From Thauera sp. (GTDB lineage: Bacteria > Pseudomonadota > Gammaproteobacteria > Burkholderiales > Rhodocyclaceae): a stretch of DNA of 64,000 nt. The stretch is from NCBI GenBank assembly GCA_024235615.1, contig JACKMB010000004.1, forward strand, positions 310,001-374,000, read 5' to 3'. A program made the translations under genes and the position numbers. The first letter of the stretch is position 1. Every line of letters starts with the position of its first letter. Below are positions 26,195 to 34,782 of this stretch, piece after piece. The notes under the pieces were generated by a model. That model was not told where the DNA came from. It saw nothing but the letters and a program-made list of their open reading frames with translations, and ran no database searches.

Positions 26195-27208
26195 TTACAG
26201 CGTTTTCAGGAAACGCATGAGTGAATCCGGCGCCTGATACCGAGGTATCCGTGTGTCGGGCGCTTCCAGTCGGCCGAGCGCCTTCTCCTTCATTGCGAGG
26301 TCGGCTTCGACGTAGCGATGGGTGGTCGTCGTGCTCTCGTGCCCGAGCCACAGCGCGATCACGTTGAAGGGAACGCCCGACTGTAGCAGGTGCATCGCTG
26401 TGGTGTGGCGCAGCACGTGCGGCGAAACCCGCTTGTTGAGGAGGCAGGGTTCTTGGACAGCCGCACGAGCCACAGCGAGATTCAGACGCTGGGCAACGTT
26501 GGATCGCGACATCGCTCGCCCATCACGGTTGGGCAGCAGGGCAGCCTCGCCGCGAAGCGTCGGGTTCAGCCGCAGCCAGGCGCGAATCTCCACGGCAGTA
26601 CGAGCCCACAGCGGCACCGAGCGCAACTTGCGCCCCTTGCCTTGCAGGTGGACGCAGGCGGCGCCGTCAAGGACGACGTCGACCACGCGCACGCCAATGA
26701 TCTCGGAGACCCGCGCGCCGGTGTTGTAGAGCATGGCCAACAGTAGGTGATCTCGCTGCGTGGACCAGCTTTCTCCGGGTTGCCCCAACACCGCGACCAT
26801 CTCATCCCGCGTGAGGTAGCCCAACATCGGCCGCTCGAACCGTTTCATTGGAATCCCCAATGCCTGCTCGACCACATGCAGCGAGGCCACGTCGCGCCGT
26901 CCGGCGAATTTCAGGAACGCACGCAGCGCGGTCAGTCTCAGGTTCCGGCTGCGAACCCCGTTATGCCGCTCCTGCTCAAGGTGATCCAGGAACGCCAGGA
27001 TCAGTTCGGGCCGGATGTCGATCAATTGCAGGCTGGTCGGCGTCTTGCCCAGCTTGTGGCTGGCGAAGTCCAGGAACAACATCATGGCGTCGCGGTAGCA
27101 GGCCACCGTGCGCGGGCTGACCGCCCGTTGCGTGACCAGATGCTCGGTGAAGAACTGTTGCACCAGTGCGGCAAACGACGGCGGATTGGGTGCGATGGCA
27201 TTACGCAT
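26195..27208 (-). CDS. Tyrosine recombinase, third of the RIT trio
   Basis: 337 residues with a complete catalytic set: arginine in NTGARVSEIIGV, lysine in LQGKGRKLR, HVLRHT for the H-x-x-R box, histidine in LGHESTTTTHRY and the nucleophile tyrosine in that segment. An N-terminal SAM-like core-binding domain is visible (SPRTVACYRDAMMLFLDFA). Start overlaps the second recombinase by eight bases. Its stop is within the left end of the element. Confidence 0.92.
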   Translation of the reverse strand: MRNAIAPNPPSFAALVQQFFTEHLVTQRAVSPRTVACYRDAMMLFLDFASHKLGKTPTSLQLIDIRPELILAFLDHLEQERHNGVRSRNLRLTALRAFLKFAGRRDVASLHVVEQALGIPMKRFERPMLGYLTRDEMVAVLGQPGESWSTQRDHLLLAMLYNTGARVSEIIGVRVVDVVLDGAACVHLQGKGRKLRSVPLWARTAVEIRAWLRLNPTLRGEAALLPNRDGRAMSRSNVAQRLNLAVARAAVQEPCLLNKRVSPHVLRHTTAMHLLQSGVPFNVIALWLGHESTTTTHRYVEADLAMKEKALGRLEAPDTRIPRYQAPDSLMRFLKTL

Positions 27209-28178
27209 GGTGCACCTCCGATAGCGACATGAACGTCTCGAATCGCCCTGCGGCCAGCGCCATCAACTCCGGTACCGCCGAGAGGTACCAGTAGGTGTTG
27301 GTCACCATCGCATGCCCGACGTAGGTCGATAGCGATAGCATCGCTTGATCGACGTCCACCCCCTGTGCCTGCCCCAGCAGGATGCGGCGCACGACGAAGG
27401 TATGCCTCAGGTCATGGATGCGCGGGGCATGGTGAGCGCCCCGGTTGCGCCAGCCCAACCGTTCTCGCAATTCGGTGAAGACGCGATGCACTTGCCGGTC
27501 GCCCAGAGGCGTTCCCCGTCGGCGACCTCGCGTGCCGACGAAGAAGGGGGCCTCGTCCCGTGCAGATAAGCCAGCCAGATCGCACTGCCCTCGATAGAGG
27601 CGCAGGGCTTCTACAGTGCTGGGGTGCAGGGGAATCTGACGCGATTTACCGAACTTGGCCTGGTGAATCGTGAGCATCCCGCGCTTGAGGTCGACATCGG
27701 CGTTGGTGAGTGCCAGCGCCTCGGAGATCCGCATTCCGGTGCTGGCAAGCAGGCCAAACAGCGTCTCGTAGATGATGCCGCGCGGACCAGGCGACGGTCC
27801 AAGCTGCCGCGCGGCGGCCAGCAGGTCGATGATCTCCTGCTCACTGTAAATGTGTGGCGCTTGCCGCTCGGGTAGACGGCCGAAGATGGCATCGCCGGGA
27901 ACCTCGGTTGCCGGCTCGAACTGGACAAGCCAATGCGTGAATGAGCGCAACAGCTTCAGCCGACGCGCCCAGGTGTGCGGATCGCTGCTGGCATGGCTGT
28001 CGCAGCGCGCCCAGCCAGCCATGACATCCAGCGTAATCGGGCCATGATGGCCGACGGCCTGGACATGGCGGGCGAAGCTGCGCAGGGCATAAGCCTGGGT
28101 CCGTGCGGAGAAGCCCAGCCGGTGACGTTCATCCAGGTATCGCTCGACCAGCGCTTGCAGGGTGGTGTCCGGGCTCAT
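27201..28178 (-). CDS. Tyrosine recombinase, second of the RIT trio
   Basis: 325 residues. Catalytic residues are present in STGMRISEALAL, AKFGKSRQIPL, IHDLRHTFVVRR and VGHAMVTNTYWYLS. The start ATG overlaps the stop of the first recombinase (ATGA), so the three are translated as a coupled set. N-terminal core-binding domain includes SARTQAYALRSFARHV. Confidence 0.92.
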   Translation of the reverse strand: MSPDTTLQALVERYLDERHRLGFSARTQAYALRSFARHVQAVGHHGPITLDVMAGWARCDSHASSDPHTWARRLKLLRSFTHWLVQFEPATEVPGDAIFGRLPERQAPHIYSEQEIIDLLAAARQLGPSPGPRGIIYETLFGLLASTGMRISEALALTNADVDLKRGMLTIHQAKFGKSRQIPLHPSTVEALRLYRGQCDLAGLSARDEAPFFVGTRGRRRGTPLGDRQVHRVFTELRERLGWRNRGAHHAPRIHDLRHTFVVRRILLGQAQGVDVDQAMLSLSTYVGHAMVTNTYWYLSAVPELMALAAGRFETFMSLSEVHHA

Positions 28179-29428
28179 GCTGCGCTCCCCGGCCAGGCCA
28201 GGGCGACCTCGGTGAGGTTGCGGCTGTCGAGCTTGGCGTAAATCATCGTGGTGTTGAGGGAGCGGTGGCGCAATACGTCGGCCACCTCCTTGAGGGAGGC
28301 ACCACCTGCCAGCAATCGGTTGGCCATGCTGTGACGGAGCAGGTGCGAGCGGGTGTAGGGCAAACCGGCCTGCGCGAAGGCTTGGCGAATCGCTTTGCGT
28401 ACTAGGTCCGCTCCGACGGGTTCGCCGCGCGGCGTGTGGTGGCGCACGAACACCGCTCGGTTGCGAGTCTTGGGGCGTTCCTGTTGCAGGTACGCCGCGA
28501 TGGCCGCGCCGGTGCTCGCTGGCAGCGGCAGAACATCTTCACGGCGGCCCTTGGTATGGCGCAGCGTAATCGTCCCAGCGTGCCAGTCGATGTCGTCCAG
28601 GCTGATGTGGGCGATCTCGCCGCTGCGAAGTCCGAGATCCAAGGCACAGCGCACGATGGCGTCGGTGCGTCGGAGTGATCGACCCGGCTTGCCGAGCGAG
28701 TTGACCAGTTGCTCGACTTCCTCGGGCGTGAGCGTCTTGGGAAGCGAGGACAACTGCCAGTTGGCGGGGTAGGACAGCACGCCGATCAGCCCGTGCACCG
28801 CGTCGCCCAGGGAAACGCGGTAGCGGAAGTACCCGCGTAGCGACGCAATCACCGTACCGGTGCTTGCCGGTTTGCTGTAGAGCTTGGCCTGTTGCGCGAA
28901 GAAGTCACGAACCTGGTCGGGCTCGAGTGCGGCAATGTCGATGGCTGCGTCGCCGAAGCGGGCGGTCAGCAGCCGTCCCACGATGCGCAAGGCCGTTTCT
29001 CTGGTCTTTGGCGCCAAGCCCCGCACGTGGTCCATGTACGCATCGTAGCGGCGGAGCTCTTCGTCCACGGGCTTCGAGCTCACCATTACGGAGGTAATGG
29101 CGCCCTGAGCGCGCAAGACGAATAAGAGATGTCCCAGAGCGGCGCTGAGCGTACGACGATCTCGCTGAACCGGACCAGCGCAGTGGCAATGCGGCAGATG
29201 CTGATCGATAAACTTGGATACCAGCGCTTCGTCGATGCTTTCCAAGCGTAGCCGACGACCGTGCATCCACTGCGCAAAGTGACTAACAACGCCGAGATAG
29301 CTGGAGAACGTGTTCGCTGCGTAGTCCCGTCTCGCCAGATACATCATGTACTCATCGATGTGCGGCGTGAGCGGTCCTTTGGCGAGCCAGTCGATGCTGG
29401 CGTGCTTGGACGAACGTGTGTTTGCCAT
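28175..29428 (-). CDS. Tyrosine recombinase, first of the RIT trio
   Basis: 417 residues from ATG 29428, which has GGAGACC just upstream (the frame continues to 29455 but without a better site). Catalytic residues: LGLRSGEIAHI, HTKGRRED, RSHLLRHSMANRL and LRHRSLNTTMIYAK. It is the longest of the three, with an extended N-terminal region (DEYMMYLARRDYAANTFSSYL). It is the promoter-proximal gene of the element, whose right end begins about 120 bp upstream. Confidence 0.92.
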   Translation of the reverse strand: MANTRSSKHASIDWLAKGPLTPHIDEYMMYLARRDYAANTFSSYLGVVSHFAQWMHGRRLRLESIDEALVSKFIDQHLPHCHCAGPVQRDRRTLSAALGHLLFVLRAQGAITSVMVSSKPVDEELRRYDAYMDHVRGLAPKTRETALRIVGRLLTARFGDAAIDIAALEPDQVRDFFAQQAKLYSKPASTGTVIASLRGYFRYRVSLGDAVHGLIGVLSYPANWQLSSLPKTLTPEEVEQLVNSLGKPGRSLRRTDAIVRCALDLGLRSGEIAHISLDDIDWHAGTITLRHTKGRREDVLPLPASTGAAIAAYLQQERPKTRNRAVFVRHHTPRGEPVGADLVRKAIRQAFAQAGLPYTRSHLLRHSMANRLLAGGASLKEVADVLRHRSLNTTMIYAKLDSRNLTEVALAWPGSAA

Positions 29429-29550
29429 GGTGGTCTCCTCAAGTAGGACCACCACTGCACAAAACGGCAGAAACTATGTCCAGATACCCGTTGGCCAGCC
29501 GGACCTGATGCCACGCTGGATCGGAGTCGACAAAGCCCTACTCATCGAAC

Positions 29551-29586
29551 GTGCGCATAGTTGGGGTGTGCACATAGGGGTCGCTA
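29551..29586. repeat. Right terminal inverted repeat of the RIT element
   Basis: GTGCGCATAGTTGGGG followed by a short variable part and CATAGGGGTCGCT, the inverse of the left end. A further core-like AACTATGTCCA is at 29472-29482 inside the element and another TGCACATAGTT outside at 29712-29722. The 29429-29741 gap otherwise holds no gene. Confidence 0.8.
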
Positions 29587-29741
29587 TGCAAATCTCTCCA
29601 TAGCGACCCGAAGCCGACCTTCGGCCGTTCGGGACTCCAATGGCGGATTTCGAATTGCAGTTGTCATTCTAGGCATGCGCCGAACGTGAACTGACTCCAC
29701 GCTGTCGCGATTGCACATAGTTCTGAGGGTTCCCCTCAAAC

Positions 29742-29957
29742 CTATGCATTAACCAGCTGTTCGATCTCGTAAAGCAGGCGCGTTTCGCTCGGCGACTCGT
29801 AAAGACCAAGGTAGGCGGCTTCGCACTGTTCAAGCGCGAACGCGGTGGGTCGACCGAGCCCAATAGGCATCGACAGAACGTCGCTCGGGATTAGGTCGTA
29901 TTCCTGCGCAACCAGGCGCAGGGCCAGCAGAACGCGCGCGGTGTCCGCCAGCGTCAC
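29742..29957 (-). CDS. Small protein of unknown function, last gene of the island operon
   Basis: 71 residues (MTLADTARVLLALRLVAQ ... LLYEIEQLVNA) from GTG 29957. The GTG overlaps the stop of the 35-codon gene in front (GTGA), which argues for real translation. Mostly helical in appearance, acidic, no recognised domain and no membrane segment. Role unknown; context is the five-gene island operon. Confidence 0.55.
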   Translation of the reverse strand: MTLADTARVLLALRLVAQEYDLIPSDVLSMPIGLGRPTAFALEQCEAAYLGLYESPSETRLLYEIEQLVNA

Positions 29958-30061
29958 ATCGCCGTTTTGGCGATCAGGTCAGCCACACGCAAATGACCGA
30001 CCAAGCGATCGAGCGAGCGTGCCTGCAGTGGTTCGGCGGTGGTTTGGTGCCTTCCGATCAT
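29954..30061 (-). CDS. 35-residue peptide gene in the island operon
   Basis: A very short frame (MIGRHQTTAEPLQARSLDRL through AKTAM) whose ATG (30061-30059) overlaps the stop of the GIY-YIG gene as ATGA and whose stop overlaps the GTG of the next gene. Two perfect stop-start overlaps in a row make it more than chance, but the product could simply couple translation. No similarity recognised. Confidence 0.45.
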   Translation of the reverse strand: MIGRHQTTAEPLQARSLDRLVGHLRVADLIAKTAM

Positions 30062-30227
30062 GATTTCAGTTCCCGCGAAATTGTCATCACGTCGCTTTCG
30101 CTCAGATTGAACCATTCGCCATTCAGTCGTCGGTGGGCGAAACGCTCGTGGTACTCGGACTCGGCAGCCGAATAATCATCAAACCACCCATAACCGGCGA
30201 TCTCGATCGGAAACGGGAGCTTCACGC

Positions 30228-31528
30228 CAGGGCCTCCGCACTCGCCTAGCATATCGATCTGATCCCCAGCATGCGCTCCCGTACTCCGTCATCCCACGCC
30301 GCCCCCTTGCGCTTGAGCCGAAGGCTGCTCTTGCGCGTGTCGGTCTTGTCGGCGCGGATGATGTTGAGCGCGATCTTGCGCAGCATCGACAGGTTCTGCG
30401 GCGCATTGTCCTTGGCGACCGTGCTGGCGTCCTCGCTGAAGCTGACGTCGAGGATCCAGTGAAGCCGGTTCTCCACGCCCCAATGCGCTCGCACCGCGGC
30501 AGCCAGTTGCGCGGCGGAGAGGGCGCGCGAGCTGATGTAGTAGCGCCGCTCCAGATCGGACTCCTTGTCCCCGACGACCCGCATGGAGTCGATGCGCCCG
30601 ATCGTGACGCACTTGGGCCAGTCGGCCGGATCGACGATGCCCTTGGCCGAGAGCACCGAGGCGATCTGCCCGACGGTGCGCCCGTGGCCGCGCTCGACCA
30701 GCGTGCTGCGGTCGACGGACTCGACGCCGTGCTGGTCGATGAAGGCGATCTCGATCGCTTCGAGCAGCTTGGGCTGGTTGCCCTTGACCATCAGCAGGTA
30801 GTCGCCCTTTTTCGCAACGATCTGTTTGGAAATGCTTTTCTGGCAGCCCATGGCGTCGATCGTGACCAGCAGGCCCTTGATCGAGAGCGCCTCGAGCAGC
30901 TCGGGAATCGCGGTGATCTCGTTGCTCTTGGCGGCGACCTTCTCCTGGCCGAGCACCAGTCCCAGCTCGGTGGCGAAGGCGCTGACCATGTGGATCGCGC
31001 TCTCGCCGCCGGTGCCCGAGCCGCGCACGGTCTTGCCGTCGATTGCGATCGTGCCGGCCAGGCCCGCATCGTCGCTGAGCGCACCGACCACGCCGCCGAC
31101 CCAGCGCCGGAACATGCTTTCGAACTGCTTCGGATCGAGCGCGCGCAGGATCCGCAGGAAGGTCTCCTCGGACGGGATGCCGTTCTTGAGCACGAGGAAG
31201 CGGCGCAACCACGCCTCCTTGGTGCGCGCCCAGAACGTGATGTCCTCGACCGTGTCGCAGTCCGAGAGCACGGCCGCGATCAGGATCACCAGGATCTCCC
31301 GGAAGTCGTGCAAGGTGCCGTTGCTCGGCTTGCGCGGATCATCGATTTCGTCCAGATAGCTCATCAGGGAACCCCTCTGCGTCGCACTCACGCTCTTCGC
31401 CCAAAAGACGAGAGTAGACGTGATTTTCGAAGGGTCCACAAGATGAGTGCATAAGATGTTGAATGTGAACGACTATTTCCAGGTGCTTATGCGATCAGGG
31501 AGAATGCATTCCGAGTGCGGAGGCCCTG
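30228..31528. mobile_element. ISAs1-family insertion sequence, 1301 bp
   Basis: Perfect 17-bp terminal inverted repeats CAGGGCCTCCGCACTCG (30228-30244 and the complement 31512-31528). A 10-bp direct target duplication AGCTTCACGC flanks it at 30218-30227 and 31529-31538. It carries one intact transposase gene. Length, single-gene design and 10-bp duplication fit the ISAs1 family. Confidence 0.95.
30246..31364 (-). CDS. ISAs1-family transposase
   Basis: 372 residues from ATG 31364 (MSYLDEIDDPRKPSNGTLHDFREIL), the usual family start; a longer frame reaches 31439. DDE residues are in TIAIDGKTVRGSG, LVTIDAMGCQKSISKQI and WGVENRLHWILDVSFSED. The frame is intact from end to end. It overlaps nothing else and stops just inside the left inverted repeat. 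Confidence 0.94.
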   Translation of the reverse strand: MSYLDEIDDPRKPSNGTLHDFREILVILIAAVLSDCDTVEDITFWARTKEAWLRRFLVLKNGIPSEETFLRILRALDPKQFESMFRRWVGGVVGALSDDAGLAGTIAIDGKTVRGSGTGGESAIHMVSAFATELGLVLGQEKVAAKSNEITAIPELLEALSIKGLLVTIDAMGCQKSISKQIVAKKGDYLLMVKGNQPKLLEAIEIAFIDQHGVESVDRSTLVERGHGRTVGQIASVLSAKGIVDPADWPKCVTIGRIDSMRVVGDKESDLERRYYISSRALSAAQLAAAVRAHWGVENRLHWILDVSFSEDASTVAKDNAPQNLSMLRKIALNIIRADKTDTRKSSLRLKRKGAAWDDGVRERMLGIRSIC

Positions 31529-32048
31529 AGCTTCACGCCAAACAGCTGAGTCCGTTGCTTCATGTTCTTTGTCTTACCGATCTTGTAGCCATATTCGGAC
31601 TTGATCAGATAGACGTAACCGCCCGAGTCCGTATCGCGCCCGGCAATTCCCGCCGTCGAAACCCCAGAGGTTCGGGGCGGAATCGGCGAGGTCGGGAACA
31701 AGGCAGCGAAGTGTTCCGCCAACTGATAACGAGCGACCACTGTCTTGGCAAACTCGAAATAGGGACGGTCCACCCAAAACTTTTGACCCGAACCGTTCGG
31801 TCTGAGTGTTACCGAGGTTTCCCGCCACGCCACGCGCAGTCGGTCCCCTTCGACACCGAGGACGATGCCCATCGCGCGCACCAGTCCTGTGGCTGTGCCG
31901 TGATCATAGGAAGCCAGACAGATACCGTGCCCACGCGATACCCTGAGCAAAAATTCGCCATCCGGGGGAATCGCCGTCGAGCTTGCCATCATGGAACGGA
32001 AAGCGGCATCGCTTTCGATACGCAGACGCCAGAAGGTTTTCAGTGCGC

Positions 32049-33563
32049 TCATTTCGTGCCTCCTTGTGGTACTGATTCACAGTGATCGGGAGCCCAGTAC
32101 TGCTGGCAGAAATCGCCGAGCAGCCGAAGGTCTTCCGTCTTTTGGTCGCGCATTTTGAAAAACGGGTTGTGATCGAGCCAGGGCGCTGTCCGGCGCAATC
32201 CATCTTCGATAACCCGGGACGTTCCCGGTCGATAGCCGAGTAGTTCCTTGATGCGGTCGAAAACGCTCAGATGGCGGGTTTCGTCAGCCCAGATGGCATC
32301 TCTGAATATGTCTAAGTTCCGAGCATCTAGGGGGGCTAATAGTGCGCCTCCTTCTTCTTGCGGTATGTAGAGCATGGGCATTAACCTAGCATTGTCCGGC
32401 ATTGGGTAGATAACTATCCATGCGTAATCTGCCGATACAGATCCATCATTACCGTCCAAGGTTTGCCCAAAAGGTTGGTTGGTCTCTGCATTCCACTGAT
32501 CGGAAATCGTGAGACTCAATTCCATAGAGGACTTCATACTTGGCTCGTATGGTTTTCTCCAGCCACGAATGATCATATCCACTGATTTTTCATAACCAAT
32601 CAAATCCTTCTTGGGGTCACGAAGATTCGAGTAGTCGACCATGCCGATCGGGGTATGTGGAATATAAAAAAAATTTTTATCCTGAAAGACACCAGAGTCG
32701 CAAGTCACTGGAAATCGAGGACTGGTTGATTCTTGTTTTAGAAAATCATCATTTTCTTCCTGCGTCCATCCTAGCTCATTAAATCTTTCATCGGTGACGT
32801 CTTCCATCTCTGATGGATCGGTTTGAACAGGAAGCCTTTCTCTTTGCCAAAAAGCAAAATCCGGATTCATTGCATCTGCGAGTTCTTGCTCGGAGTCGAT
32901 CCAGTCGGGCTCGAGAAACCAATCCGCTTTGGGCCAATTTGTCTTGCCACCATTCGCAATGTGTCTTGATTTCAACTCCGCGACTTCCATGAACTTGGCG
33001 AAAATGCTGAATTCACTGTCGATCCGATCGACAATTCCTTGCAAAGCGGTTTGCACCATTTCGACTTCGCTCAGATTCCACAGGTTTTTTGCCGGATGCA
33101 GGCTGGTTCCTATCAGCAGCCGGTCCGCCAACGTGCTGGCGCTCTCTCTGGTGGTTTTGCTGATCGCCATGATTAACCGGTAGTACTTGTCGGCCGTACG
33201 GCGGAGGCGGACGTCATCCGGGTTCTTCCCAGGCGCCAAGGTCAGGCGGTGTAATTCCTTTGATGATTGGCTGGCATCAGCAATCTTGGCGTCAATGCAG
33301 AATTTACCGATGCTACTTTTTTGAGCGCGCAGGTGTTGCTTCAACACCTGAACTGCGGGGTAAAGACGGCGCGCGATGATCACTTCCTCGCCAGCGGGAA
33401 GCTTTTTTCCGCCCAATCGACGTAAGGCGCCCAAGGCATCCTTGCCTTCGCTTTCCCGAGCCTGGTCGGCTTCCCGAAGCCGGCGTTGAAACTCATTATT
33501 GTCCTTGAGACCGGCGATAACGCGGTCGGCGATTTGAGTGGCGACTTTCTCGATTTTTGTCAT
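32049..33563 (-). CDS. 504-residue protein of unknown function, island operon
   Basis: A soluble, charged protein with no recognised domain. The first 230 residues look helical (TKIEKVATQIADRVIAGLKD ... RRLYPAVQVLKQHLRAQK); the second half is mixed with many aromatic residues (WFLEPDWIDSEQELADAM, WIVIYPMPDNARLMPMLYIP). Base composition is visibly more AT-rich than the flanking chromosome, e.g. the A and T runs around 32665-32680, which suggests transfer. Its stop overlaps the GIY-YIG gene start (ATGA), and 15 bp separate it from the small gene in front. No transmembrane segment or signal peptide. Confidence 0.8.
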   Translation of the reverse strand: MTKIEKVATQIADRVIAGLKDNNEFQRRLREADQARESEGKDALGALRRLGGKKLPAGEEVIIARRLYPAVQVLKQHLRAQKSSIGKFCIDAKIADASQSSKELHRLTLAPGKNPDDVRLRRTADKYYRLIMAISKTTRESASTLADRLLIGTSLHPAKNLWNLSEVEMVQTALQGIVDRIDSEFSIFAKFMEVAELKSRHIANGGKTNWPKADWFLEPDWIDSEQELADAMNPDFAFWQRERLPVQTDPSEMEDVTDERFNELGWTQEENDDFLKQESTSPRFPVTCDSGVFQDKNFFYIPHTPIGMVDYSNLRDPKKDLIGYEKSVDMIIRGWRKPYEPSMKSSMELSLTISDQWNAETNQPFGQTLDGNDGSVSADYAWIVIYPMPDNARLMPMLYIPQEEGGALLAPLDARNLDIFRDAIWADETRHLSVFDRIKELLGYRPGTSRVIEDGLRRTAPWLDHNPFFKMRDQKTEDLRLLGDFCQQYWAPDHCESVPQGGTK

Positions 33564-33578
33564 GACGGCTTTCCTGGC

Positions 33579-33857
33579 TCAGTGGCTCACGCGCTTGAAA
33601 CGGTGGCCGACGGTGATCACCGTTCCAGCGTCGGAGACCACTGCATAGGTGTCGAGCAAGGCCGACAGGCGGCTGACGATTTCCTCGCCGACATCCCGGG
33701 CCAGCGCTTTTCGACTCTGCTTGTCGAAATACAGGATTTCCGCCCCGCGGTGATCGTGACGGCAGGCCCCGTATTGACTCAGCCATTCCATGATCAACGG
33801 CGGAATTCCCCGCTGTTGCTGACGAATGGCCGCATGTTGTGTCATCTGCATGTTCAT
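33579..33857 (-). CDS. Small conserved protein, DUF4258-like, first gene of the island operon
   Basis: 92 residues from ATG 33857, with GGAGG seven bases upstream. The layout HAAIRQQQRGIPPLIMEWL ... LYFDKQSRKAL ... YAVVSDAGTVITVGHRFKR resembles small DUF4258-type proteins common on plasmids and islands and sometimes in toxin-antitoxin contexts. The activity is unknown. It heads the operon: 15 bp to the 504-residue gene. Confidence 0.65.
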   Translation of the reverse strand: MNMQMTQHAAIRQQQRGIPPLIMEWLSQYGACRHDHRGAEILYFDKQSRKALARDVGEEIVSRLSALLDTYAVVSDAGTVITVGHRFKRVSH

Positions 33858-33891
33858 TTGATCGCCTCCACGTAACGTTGCTGTGGAGTGA

Positions 33892-33924
33892 ATTATTGGC
33901 GATCAGGGACATTTTGTTTTCCCT
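33892..33924 (-). promoter_or_regulatory. Putative promoter/operator of the island operon
   Basis: On the coding strand a dyad with arms AGGGA and TCCCT spaced by ten bases (33905-33924) precedes AATAAT (33897-33892), a possible -10. No good -35 is visible. It lies 35-67 bases upstream of the first gene, a normal place for autorepression by an operon product. Confidence 0.3.
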
Positions 33925-34530
33925 AAGATGAGCGCCATGGAGAAGTCAACGGGGAAGATATCCGTGTCTGCCGGGGAAAAATATACATTGTTCTGGGGAA
34001 AACGCAATGTCATGTAAAGCTACTGCGATTCCCTCGTTGATCCCGGCGCTTGGCCCGTAGACTGCCGGGCGAGGCGGCAGGACGTCATCCGCCCTCGACA
34101 TGACGAGGGCAGCAACGCTACTCTTCATCTGCCCGCGCGTCACCGCCAGGAGCGATGTCGCGAAAGTCCTCGAATATGCCGCCATTCGCTAAGGTTTATG
34201 GGTCGCCTACAGCGATACCTATGAACTGATAGAGGAAACTGCCGTTCGATGTGAGTTCGATCTGAACGGGTTGCCCCTACGGCTGGTTTTTGGAGCGCAG
34301 CGGCCCTGTCAATGACTGCTATCGGAGCGAACTGAATTACCGCTTGTGGCCGGACCGTGACGCCCGCCACCCGCGCCACTCCCAGCGGCTCTGCGTCCGG
34401 TCGGCGACAACCTCGAGCCTGCCCGCTGCGGCCATCGGCGCTGCAGGGATGCGGTCGCCCGGCATGACTGGCACGATGGAGGGAACTCCGCTGCCTTGCC
34501 AAATTTTGCCAAGCCGGCTAGCCTGAGCGC
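33925..34530. other. Non-coding stretch between the island operon and parDE
   Basis: About 600 bp without a supported gene. Frames on both strands are short, overlap each other and show no family pattern. Codon use changes from AT-rich near 33.95 kb to GC-rich after 34.3 kb, consistent with a junction between sequences of different origin. Confidence 0.5.
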
Positions 34531-34782
34531 ATGAGCACGATGAACATTTCCCTGCCCAACAGCCTGAAATCCTTCGTGGACCAGCAGGTGAGCGAACGCG
34601 GCTACGGCACCAGCAGCGAGTACGTGCGCGAATTGATCCGCAAGGATCAGGATCGACAGCGCTTGCGGGGTGTGCTGCTGGCCGGCGCGGCCACGGCGCC
34701 TGCGTCGCCGGCGGATGCCGCTTACTTCGAAGGTCTGCGTGACCGGGTGCGCCGGGCTGCCGAGCCCGATTCCCGCGGGTGA
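34531..34782 (+). CDS. parD: ParD-family antitoxin
   Basis: 83 residues from ATG 34531: MNISLPNSLKSFVDQQV SERGYGTSSEYVRELIRKDQ is the ribbon-helix-helix DNA-binding part of ParD, and the C-terminal tail that wraps the toxin is alanine-rich then charged (LRDRVRRAAEPDSRG). The antitoxin gene comes first and overlaps the toxin start by four bases (GTGA), the normal arrangement for coupled neutralisation and autoregulation. Confidence 0.92.
   Translation: MSTMNISLPNSLKSFVDQQVSERGYGTSSEYVRELIRKDQDRQRLRGVLLAGAATAPASPADAAYFEGLRDRVRRAAEPDSRG

Larger units (their letters stand above)
26105..29586. mobile_element. RIT element (recombinase-in-trio)
   Basis: About 3.48 kb holding three tandem, overlapping tyrosine recombinases all on the minus strand, the defining content of RIT elements. 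Ends are inverted repeats: the left reads GCGACCCCTATG then CCCAACTATGC (26106-26139), and the complement of the right end (29551-29585) reads the same segments with a few changes between. Additional copies of the 11-bp core TGCRCATAGTT lie just inside. All three recombinases look intact, so the element may be active. Confidence 0.85.
30058..32052 (-). pseudogene. GIY-YIG (T5orf172/Mug113-type) nuclease gene split by an insertion sequence
   Basis: The 5' part (32052 to 31529) encodes an N-terminal domain of unknown type (about 140 residues) followed by GGYVYLIKSEYGYKIGKTKN, the GIY and YIG strands, and KQRTQLFGVKL. The 3' part (30217 to 30058) continues PFPIEIAGYGWFDDYSAAE, YHERFAHRRLNGEWFNLSES, the second half of the same domain. 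Deleting the insertion sequence and one 10-bp target copy restores a 228-codon frame ending at TGA 30058. The gene starts with an ATGA overlap to the 504-residue gene. In its present state it makes only a truncated protein with a novel tail (RASALGMHSP). Confidence 0.88.

Noticed and set aside
32661-32682. Programmed frameshift at the T8 run in the 504-residue gene
   Set aside because: No alternative frame continues far after the run and the zero frame is open to a normal stop.
33927-34016. 29-codon frame after the dyad upstream of the island operon
   Set aside because: Short, no ribosome site, no overlap or partner, and translation has no recognisable pattern.
34140-34502. Overlapping frames of about 70-160 codons before parD
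   Set aside because: Several frames on both strands compete, none with motifs or a credible start; best read as non-coding.
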